A program made the translations under genes and the position numbers. A DNA stretch of 7,657 nt, taken from contig CAZYGI010000124.1 in assembly GCA_964647255.1 (NCBI GenBank), positions 1 to 7,657 on the forward strand. The letters are read 5' to 3'. This document shows, one piece after another, positions 1 to 4,480 of this stretch; within the stretch, counting starts at the first letter, position 1; each line of letters starts with the position of its first letter. Below the pieces are notes generated by a model, which saw only the letters and a program-made list of their open reading frames with translations, did not search any database and was not told the origin of the DNA. The DNA is from CAWJEL01 sp964647255 (GTDB taxonomy: Bacteria; Chloroflexota; Anaerolineae; CG2-30-64-16).

Positions 1-887
1 GCCTTCGCTGCGCGGCGCGCCGCCGCTTCGGCCTTCAACCGCTCGATTTCCTCCGGGGTACGTTTCGCGCCCGCGGCAGGCGGCGCAACAGGGGCCGCAG
101 CCTCAGCGGCCGGCGCCAGGGCCTCACCCCCGGCCTGCGCCGCGCGGCGGGCAGCCGCCTCGGCCTTCAGCCGCTCGATCTCCTCAGGGGTGCGTTTGGC
201 GGCAGCTTCGGCGGCCGGCGCCGGTGCAGAGGCAACTGCGGCCGCGGGGGGCACGGCCGCCAGCTTCGGGCTGCCAGCTTCCGGCCTCGCCGCCGGCGCA
301 GGCTTTGCACCCTTCTCCGCTTCCTTCGCTGCGCGCGCGGCTTCTTCAGCCGCCCAATCGGTCGGCTTGATCCGTGCGTAATAAGTTGTGGGGACGCGCA
401 GCGCCTTCAGATCGAAGACGAGCTGCGGCATCCGACGATAGGCGGCGATCTCGTAGTCGTTATTCATCTTGATCGCGTCGAACGGGCAGAACTCGGCGCA
501 CAGGCCGCAGTTCATACAGATGGAGGTGTCAATGCAAAACTCAAGCGGCCGCGTGATCGGTTTGCCCTTCTCGTCTTTGTCGCGCACGATCCAGATGCAC
601 TGCGGCGGGCAGACCTTTGCGCAGATGCCGCACGCCGTGCAGCGGTTCTCGCCGGTTTCCGCGTCGTACACCAGCACCGGGATATAGCGGAACCGCTCAG
701 ACAGCTTGCGCCGCTCCTCCGGGTACTGAACCGTGAAGAGGCCGGCCTGCGCGGATGCCTTTGTCTGGTCCAGCGCCTCTTTCCCACCCGCGTACCGGCT
801 GGGGATCTTCTTGATGTCGTCAAGATAGGTCTCGACGAATTCTTTCAGCGTGACGCCCAAGCCCTTGAGAACACCGGATCCGAACAT
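1..887 (-). CDS. nuoI: NADH-quinone oxidoreductase subunit I (partial, C-terminal end beyond window)
   Basis: This is the ferredoxin-like subunit of complex I. It carries clusters N6a and N6b, which pass electrons through the peripheral arm towards NuoB. Two 4Fe-4S motifs are visible: CTACGICAKVCP (Cys 83, 86, 89, 93) and CMNCGLCAEFCP (Cys 124, 127, 130, 134). The start at 885-887 is preceded by AAGGAG with a 6-nt gap. The conserved core ends near residue 175. After it comes an Ala/Pro-rich tail of at least 120 residues that is still open at the window edge, so the protein is at least 295 residues; NuoI is usually about 160-220. The tail holds two copies of a segment beginning KRTPEEIERLKAEA (residues 231-250 and 275-294), predicted to be charged helix. 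The gene lies 70 nt downstream of nuoCD. The identity is certain; the role of the tail is unknown. Confidence 0.95.
   Translation of the reverse strand, partial: MFGSGVLKGLGVTLKEFVETYLDDIKKIPSRYAGGKEALDQTKASAQAGLFTVQYPEERRKLSERFRYIPVLVYDAETGENRCTACGICAKVCPPQCIWIVRDKDEKGKPITRPLEFCIDTSICMNCGLCAEFCPFDAIKMNNDYEIAAYRRMPQLVFDLKALRVPTTYYARIKPTDWAAEEAARAAKEAEKGAKPAPAARPEAGSPKLAAVPPAAAVASAPAPAAEAAAKRTPEEIERLKAEAAARRAAQAGGEALAPAAEAAAPVAPPAAGAKRTPEEIERLKAEAAARRAAK
10..201 (-). repeat. Two imperfect 60-bp direct repeats coding the NuoI tail
   Basis: Bases 10-69 and 142-201 are near-identical copies, offset by 132 bp (44 codons). Both read KRTPEEIERLKAEAAARRAA in the nuoI frame. The DNA differences between copies fall mostly at third codon positions (for example GAG/GAA, ATC/ATT), while the twenty encoded residues are identical. 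This suggests protein-level selection on an older duplication and not a fresh slippage event. The left copy is close to the window edge, so more copies may follow. Confidence 0.85.
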
Positions 888-893
888 GGGTTA

Positions 894-948
894 CTCCTTA
901 GGAAGCAAGGAAACAAGGAGATCGCCGCCGAAAATCCTTGTTTCCTTG
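894..948 (-). promoter_or_regulatory. Perfect 14-bp hairpin and ribosome binding site ahead of nuoI
   Basis: Bases 906-919 (caaggaaacaagga) and 935-948 (tccttgtttccttg) are exact reverse complements separated by 15 nt. In the minus-strand transcript the hairpin forms between the nuoCD stop (958-960) and the nuoI Shine-Dalgarno AAGGAG (894-899). The stretch at 915-920 reads CTCCTT in the transcript and is an exact complement of that Shine-Dalgarno. Most of it is tied up in the long stem, so two competing folds are possible. There is no U-run after the stem, which argues against a simple terminator. The inverted repeat is seen directly; a regulatory or mRNA-stability role is inferred. Confidence 0.6.
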
Positions 949-957
949 TCTACTCGT

Positions 958-2748
958 CTACCGATCCACTTCCCCCAATACAATATCAATCGCCCCCAAA
1001 ATCACGACCGCGTCCGCCAGTTTGTGGCCGAGGCTCATCTTCTCCAGGCTGGTCAGGTTGATGAAAGTTGGGGCGCGCACATGGTAGCGGTAGGGGTTGG
1101 CCTTGCCGTCGCTGACCACAAAGAAGCCGAGCTCACCCTTCGGGCCCTCGACCGCGCCGTAGGCTTCCCCGGCCGGCACCTTGAACTGGTATTGCTTCTT
1201 GCCCGCCAGGATCGGCCCTTCCGGCAGCCCATCCAACGCCTGTTTCAGGATGCGGAGGCTTTGGTAGATCTCGTCCATGCGGACGCGGAACCGCGCCCAC
1301 ACGTCGCCTTCAGGCCGGGTGCAGATATCGAAGTCGAAGCGGTCATAGATCGAATAGGGCCGCGCCCGGCGCAGATCATAGGGGACGCCGGAAGCCCGCA
1401 GCATCGGACCGGCCATGCTGTAGGCGATGGCCTCCTGCGCGGTCAACACCCCCACACCGCGCGTCCGTGCGACGAAGATTTCGTTGCCCGACATCAGGTT
1501 CTCAAGTTCCACCATCACTCGCGGCAGGCGATTCGACACCAGGTCGCGTGCCCGTTCGACCCACCCTTCGGGCAAGTCGGCCGCGACGCCGCCGAAACGC
1601 ATGTAGTTGTTCATCATGCGGGAGCCGGACACCGCCTCGAACAAGTCGAGGATCAGCTCCCGCTCGCGTATGCCGTAGAGAAACGGCGTGAAGTAGGCGC
1701 CCAGGTCATTGAACATCGAGCCCAGGGAGATAAAGTGACTGATGACGCGGGCGAACTCCGCCATAATCACACGCAAGTAGTCGGCCCGCTCCGGCACTGG
1801 CGCCCCCATCAGCTTCTCGACCGCCAGCACGTAGCCGAAGTTATTGGACATGGCCGCGATATAATCCAGCCGGTCGGTGAAGGGGATATTCATGAGGTAA
1901 GTGTTGCGCTCGCCGATCTTCTCGTGGCAGCGGTGCAGGTAGCCGATCTCCGGCTCCAGGCCGACCACATTCTCGCCTTCGAGCGCCAAAACCATGCGGA
2001 ACACGCCGTGGGTGCTGGGGTGCTGTGGCCCCAAATTGAGGAGGATCCGTTCGGTCTTGAGATCCGTGCCCTCGCCGTTTCCCTGGCCGCCCTCATCCAC
2101 TTGCATGATGCGGCGATACTGCACCTCCGGCGAGGTCCACAGATCCGGGTCCCAGGCGACCGGATAGGTCACGTTGTCCTTCCACGGCACACGATCTTCG
2201 GCCCAGAGGTGCTGACCATCCGGGTGGCGGCTTTTGAAAGGTTTGACGTCCTCTTCGTAGTACGGCTCCCGATAGTCTTTGCGCAGCGGATGGCCCTCGA
2301 AACCCTCCCACAGCAAGATGCGCCGCAAGTTCGGGTGGCCCTCGAAGCGCACCCCGAACAGGTCGTAGACCTCGCGCTCCTGGAAGTCTGCGCCCGGCCA
2401 AACACCCGTCACGGATGGCAACGCCGGGGTCGCCTTATCCGGCAGCCGGACCTTGAGCACCAGCGGTTCGGCGGCCGCGGGCAGACCGGGACGCGGGGCC
2501 GCGTTCGCAGGAGCCTGGCCGACCCGGTACAAATAATAGACTATCTCGAAATACTGCGGCCAATCAACGCAAGTGACCATCGAGCAGTAGTCGTAGCCTT
2601 GCGCATCGCGCAGATAACGAGCAAGGTCGAGGAGCTTCTCAGCTGACACGACCCACCCCTGCTTGGCAGACTCGACCACAGCACCCGACACCACGTCATT
2701 GAACGGGAATGCAGACGCCTGCGTCATCGCTTCAAGTGTCGCTGTCAT
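958..2748 (-). CDS. nuoCD: NADH-quinone oxidoreductase fused subunits C and D
   Basis: This 596-residue protein joins two peripheral-arm subunits of complex I, as in E. coli NuoCD (about 600 residues). The NuoC part (about 15-165) has the 30-kDa signature EREVYDLFGV at 124-133, followed by the RRIL...EGHPLRKDY block (142-159). A Gly-rich linker follows around 218-229. The NuoD part (about 235-596) has LNLGPQHPSTHG (237-248) and the family's typical ending IDIVLGEVDR. His247 and Tyr296 match, by motif and by their 49-residue spacing, the His/Tyr pair known to line the quinone site in the 49-kDa subunit. The ATG at 2746-2748 overlaps the nuoB stop as ATGA, and AAGGG lies a few nt upstream, inside nuoB, so translation is coupled. 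No frameshift or missing key residue was seen. Confidence 0.96.
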   Translation of the reverse strand: MTATLEAMTQASAFPFNDVVSGAVVESAKQGWVVSAEKLLDLARYLRDAQGYDYCSMVTCVDWPQYFEIVYYLYRVGQAPANAAPRPGLPAAAEPLVLKVRLPDKATPALPSVTGVWPGADFQEREVYDLFGVRFEGHPNLRRILLWEGFEGHPLRKDYREPYYEEDVKPFKSRHPDGQHLWAEDRVPWKDNVTYPVAWDPDLWTSPEVQYRRIMQVDEGGQGNGEGTDLKTERILLNLGPQHPSTHGVFRMVLALEGENVVGLEPEIGYLHRCHEKIGERNTYLMNIPFTDRLDYIAAMSNNFGYVLAVEKLMGAPVPERADYLRVIMAEFARVISHFISLGSMFNDLGAYFTPFLYGIRERELILDLFEAVSGSRMMNNYMRFGGVAADLPEGWVERARDLVSNRLPRVMVELENLMSGNEIFVARTRGVGVLTAQEAIAYSMAGPMLRASGVPYDLRRARPYSIYDRFDFDICTRPEGDVWARFRVRMDEIYQSLRILKQALDGLPEGPILAGKKQYQFKVPAGEAYGAVEGPKGELGFFVVSDGKANPYRYHVRAPTFINLTSLEKMSLGHKLADAVVILGAIDIVLGEVDR

Positions 2749-3365
2749 AGCTCACCCTTCTTGGCGGTCTCAGCAATCTTCTTGAGCGCCTCAACATCTT
2801 TGGGATTAACCAGGTCAGGCCCCAACACCGGCACTGGAATCGGCTCATTGAGCTGATCCTTGCGATACCACGGCGCCGTGCGCACCGACTGGGAGAAGAC
2901 TTTCTCATGCATCTTCAGGAAGCCGTAAAGCAGGGCATCCGGTGTGGGCGGGCAACCGGGCACATAAACGTCCACCGGGATGTACTTATCGAGGCCGGAA
3001 ACGACGTTGTAGCCCTCTTTGAACGGCCCGCCGGAGGTCGCACACGCGCCCATCGCCAGCACATACTTGGGTTCAGCCATCTGATTGTACAGGCGTACGA
3101 TGTTCGGCAGCATCTTCTTGGTCACCGTCCCGGACACGATCATGAGATCGGCCTGCCGCGGCGAGGCCCGCATGATCTCCATCCCGAACCGGGCCAGATC
3201 AAAACGCGCGCCGCCCACCGCCATGAACTCGATGGCGCAGCAAGCCAGGCCGAACGCCATTGGCCACATCGAGCGCGCCCGCCCCCAGTTGTAGATGTTG
3301 TCTACGGTCGTGAGGAACACACTCTTGTTGAGTTCTTCCGGGAGGTCGTCTTGTTCGATCTTCAT
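2745..3365 (-). CDS. nuoB: NADH-quinone oxidoreductase subunit B
   Basis: This 206-residue subunit carries the terminal N2 4Fe-4S cluster, which hands electrons to quinone at the NuoB/NuoD interface. The four N2 ligands are visible: the tandem Cys42-Cys43 in ACCAIEFMA, Cys108 in MGACATSGG and Cys138 in VPGCPPTPDALLYG. The Arg-rich loop MRASPRQADLMIVSGTVT (65-82) is also intact. The length is slightly above the common 160-200 because of a charged C-terminal tail (about 187-206). The ATG at 3363-3365 lies 12 nt after the stop of the small upstream gene, with GAGAGGA overlapping that stop as the ribosome binding site. The next gene, nuoCD, overlaps by 4 nt. It belongs to the same transcript as its neighbours. 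Confidence 0.97.
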   Translation of the reverse strand: MKIEQDDLPEELNKSVFLTTVDNIYNWGRARSMWPMAFGLACCAIEFMAVGGARFDLARFGMEIMRASPRQADLMIVSGTVTKKMLPNIVRLYNQMAEPKYVLAMGACATSGGPFKEGYNVVSGLDKYIPVDVYVPGCPPTPDALLYGFLKMHEKVFSQSVRTAPWYRKDQLNEPIPVPVLGPDLVNPKDVEALKKIAETAKKGEL

Positions 3366-3377
3366 GAGACCATCCTC

Positions 3378-3602
3378 TCAATCCACTGCCAAAAAACCGG
3401 TGCGATGCTTCGGCTTGTCCGCCATCCGGCCCAACACGTACACAGTTGCATCGCTGCGCTGGCCGATCTTCACCAGGCGCCAGCCGTCGGCCAACAGTAT
3501 GTTAACCTGGCTGATCTCGTCGTCGGCGCGCACGGTGACCTGTTTCAACTCGCTAAACGGGCGTTCATCAGGCGCGGCGATCGGAGGGGTAATATCATTC
3601 AT
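3378..3602 (-). CDS. Small uncharacterised protein leading the nuo block
   Basis: This is a 74-residue soluble protein that I do not recognise. It has no signal peptide, no membrane helix and no cysteine. The N-terminus is Pro/Asp-rich. The middle looks like a small alpha/beta fold: VTVRADDEISQVNILLADGW (about 22-41) followed by a strand-like RLVKIGQRSDATVYVLGRM. The start at 3600-3602 was chosen because AGGGAG lies 5 nt upstream; an in-frame TTG/ATG pair at 3648-3653 would add about 16 residues but has no such site. It occupies the place where nuoA is usually found, but it is not NuoA, which has three membrane helices. Its stop is 12 nt from nuoB, so it is probably co-transcribed. A role in complex I assembly or regulation is only a guess from position. 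Confidence 0.75.
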   Translation of the reverse strand: MNDITPPIAAPDERPFSELKQVTVRADDEISQVNILLADGWRLVKIGQRSDATVYVLGRMADKPKHRTGFLAVD

Positions 3603-3607
3603 CGGTT

Positions 3608-3613
3608 CTCCCT
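3608..3613 (-). promoter_or_regulatory. Ribosome binding site setting the start of the small nuo-leading gene
   Basis: The transcript reads AGGGAG, 5 nt before the ATG at 3600-3602. This favours the 74-residue form over the longer TTG/ATG-started form. Confidence 0.6.
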
Positions 3614-3750
3614 GGAGTCCTGAGCGTTCGAAGCTGCCGGGCTTGATCATCAAGCGGATCGTGCATGACGTCTCCGTTGTTGCGCTGCTCTGCGCTTAGA
3701 AGCCGCAACTTGCTGCTGACAGATGGGGTCAAACTCACTTCGCGGGCGCT

Positions 3751-3779
3751 ATTCTACAATAGATGGGGGGCGGTGGCAA
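3751..3779 (-). promoter_or_regulatory. Sigma-70-like promoter for the nuo block
   Basis: Read on the minus strand, a -35 box TTGCCA (3774-3779) and a -10 box TAGAAT (3751-3756) are separated by exactly 17 bp. They match TTGACA and TATAAT at five of six positions each. The expected start of transcription is near 3744, giving a leader of about 140 nt before the first gene. It is the best leftward promoter found by eye in the region. Confidence 0.6.
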
Positions 3780-3811
3780 GTGTGACTTTAAGGAGTTTGG
3801 AGAGCAAGGGA

Positions 3812-3840
3812 TTGACCGCCGCCGTTTCACAGATTATGCT
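3812..3840 (+). promoter_or_regulatory. Sigma-70-like promoter for the sigma/anti-sigma unit
   Basis: A -35 box TTGACC (3812-3817) and a -10 box TATGCT (3835-3840) are separated by exactly 17 bp, matching the consensus at five and four of six positions. Transcription would begin near 3847. This suggests housekeeping-level expression of the sigma factor, with control mainly by its anti-sigma partner. Confidence 0.5.
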
Positions 3841-3846
3841 ACAGCC

Positions 3847-3872
3847 TGTAACAACGAGTCTCCTCGATAGTC
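3847..3872 (+). promoter_or_regulatory. Possible ECF-type autoregulatory promoter
   Basis: TGTAAC (3847-3852) carries the AAC core common in ECF -35 elements, and GTC at 3870-3872 follows after 17 bp, as in many ECF -10 elements. ECF factors often activate their own gene. The match is short and overlaps the expected start region of the sigma-70-like promoter, so this is weak. Confidence 0.22.
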
Positions 3873-3934
3873 ATACTTAACAGATGGAAGAAAATTGGCA
3901 TGCTGTGAAGGGTGATCTGGGGTCCGCAAGTAAC

Positions 3935-3940
3935 AGAGGT
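3935..3940 (+). promoter_or_regulatory. Ribosome binding site setting the sigma factor start
   Basis: AGAGGT lies 3 nt before the ATG at 3944. The earlier in-frame ATG at 3884 has no purine-rich site in front of it, and its 20 extra residues do not look like region 2, so 3944 is preferred. Confidence 0.5.
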
Positions 3941-3943
3941 GTC

Positions 3944-4480
3944 ATGATAACTGACGGCATCGTGCGCGATGACGCGAGGGCACTGGTGGCGGAGTTGTTT
4001 GACTGCCATCACTCGGCGATTTTCGCCTACCTCTATCGCCTGTGCGGCGCTCGCGAGTGGGCCGAGGATCTGCTGCAGGAAACCTTCTTGCGCGCCTTCA
4101 ACGCGCGCCAGCGGCTGCCTCACGTTGCCAACCGGCGGGCCTGGCTCTACCGGATTGCCACAAACGTCGCCTTTACCGCGTTGAGGCGCCAGCGCCGTTT
4201 CATCTGGTTGCCCTGGCGTCACACGGACGATCCCGCCTTAAGTCGGCCGGACGCAGGGGAGCAGGTGGGCCGTGGCAACGCGGTGGAGCGGGCCCTCGCA
4301 ACACTGCCGCCGGATCAACGGGCGCTGCTGTTGCTCCACAACCACCACGGTTTCAGCATGAGCGAACTGGCTGAGGCGCTGGCTATTCGCGAAGGGGCCG
4401 TCAGGACGCGGCTGTGCCGGGCGCGGGAAAGGTTCCGTCGAGCGTATGAACGGGAGGAACGCGATGAACAGTCACGCTGA
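3944..4480 (+). CDS. ECF (extracytoplasmic function) RNA polymerase sigma factor
   Basis: This 178-residue protein has the two-domain layout of ECF sigma factors. Region 2 covers about residues 14-85, with the core-binding segment AEDLLQETFLRAF (40-52) and the -10 recognition helix RAWLYRIATNVAFTALRRQRR region (65-85). After a linker (86-114), region 4 covers about 115-168 and ends in a helix-turn-helix around FSMSELAEALAIREGAVRTRLCRARE that contacts the -35 element. Length is normal for the family. Its last 17 bp overlap the next gene, whose N-terminus is a zinc-binding anti-sigma domain, so the two are almost certainly a sigma/anti-sigma pair made by coupled translation. The in-frame ATG at 3884 would add 20 residues and is less likely. 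The regulon cannot be read from this window. Confidence 0.93.
   Translation: MITDGIVRDDARALVAELFDCHHSAIFAYLYRLCGAREWAEDLLQETFLRAFNARQRLPHVANRRAWLYRIATNVAFTALRRQRRFIWLPWRHTDDPALSRPDAGEQVGRGNAVERALATLPPDQRALLLLHNHHGFSMSELAEALAIREGAVRTRLCRARERFRRAYEREERDEQSR
4452..4457 (+). promoter_or_regulatory. Ribosome binding site setting the anti-sigma/LCP start
   Basis: GGGAGG lies 6 nt before the ATG at 4464, inside the end of the sigma factor gene. This selects 4464 over the in-frame ATG at 4446, which would add six residues upstream. Confidence 0.65.

Larger units (their letters stand above)
3603..3943. other. Divergent intergenic control region
   Basis: This 341-bp stretch separates the leftward nuo block from the rightward sigma factor gene. 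It holds two back-to-back sigma-70-like promoters, described separately, whose -35 boxes are 32 bp apart. Both leaders are long: about 140 nt for nuo and about 97 nt for the sigma gene. A 15-bp palindrome, gcttgat-c-atcaagc, lies at 3641-3655 in the nuo leader and could be an operator or a small hairpin. Base composition in the core is lower in GC than the flanking genes. I see no credible additional gene; short open frames here are unsupported. Confidence 0.6.

Noticed and set aside
10..201. CRISPR-like or mobile repeat
   Set aside because: There are only two copies, both in frame inside nuoI with silent differences, so this is an internal protein repeat.
906..948. Intrinsic terminator between nuoCD and nuoI
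   Set aside because: The stem is AT-mixed and is followed by CTTCCTAAGG, not a U-run, and nuoI lies just downstream on the same strand.
850..2646. A 598-codon open frame on the plus strand opposite nuoCD
   Set aside because: It is an antisense shadow of a GC-rich gene. The nuoCD frame on the other strand carries every expected motif, while this one is His/Arg/Gln-rich with no recognisable domain.
2907..3623. A 238-codon plus-strand open frame across nuoB and the small leading gene
   Set aside because: It is antisense to two supported genes, has no ribosome site and reads as low-complexity sequence.
3884..3943. Longer N-terminus for the sigma factor starting at 3884
   Set aside because: No ribosome binding site precedes it, and the added 20 residues lie outside the normal ECF domain; 3944 has AGAGGT upstream.
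3839..4222. A minus-strand open frame opposite the sigma factor start
   Set aside because: It overlaps the sigma-70-like promoter and region 2 of the sigma gene on the other strand, and has no domain-like sequence.
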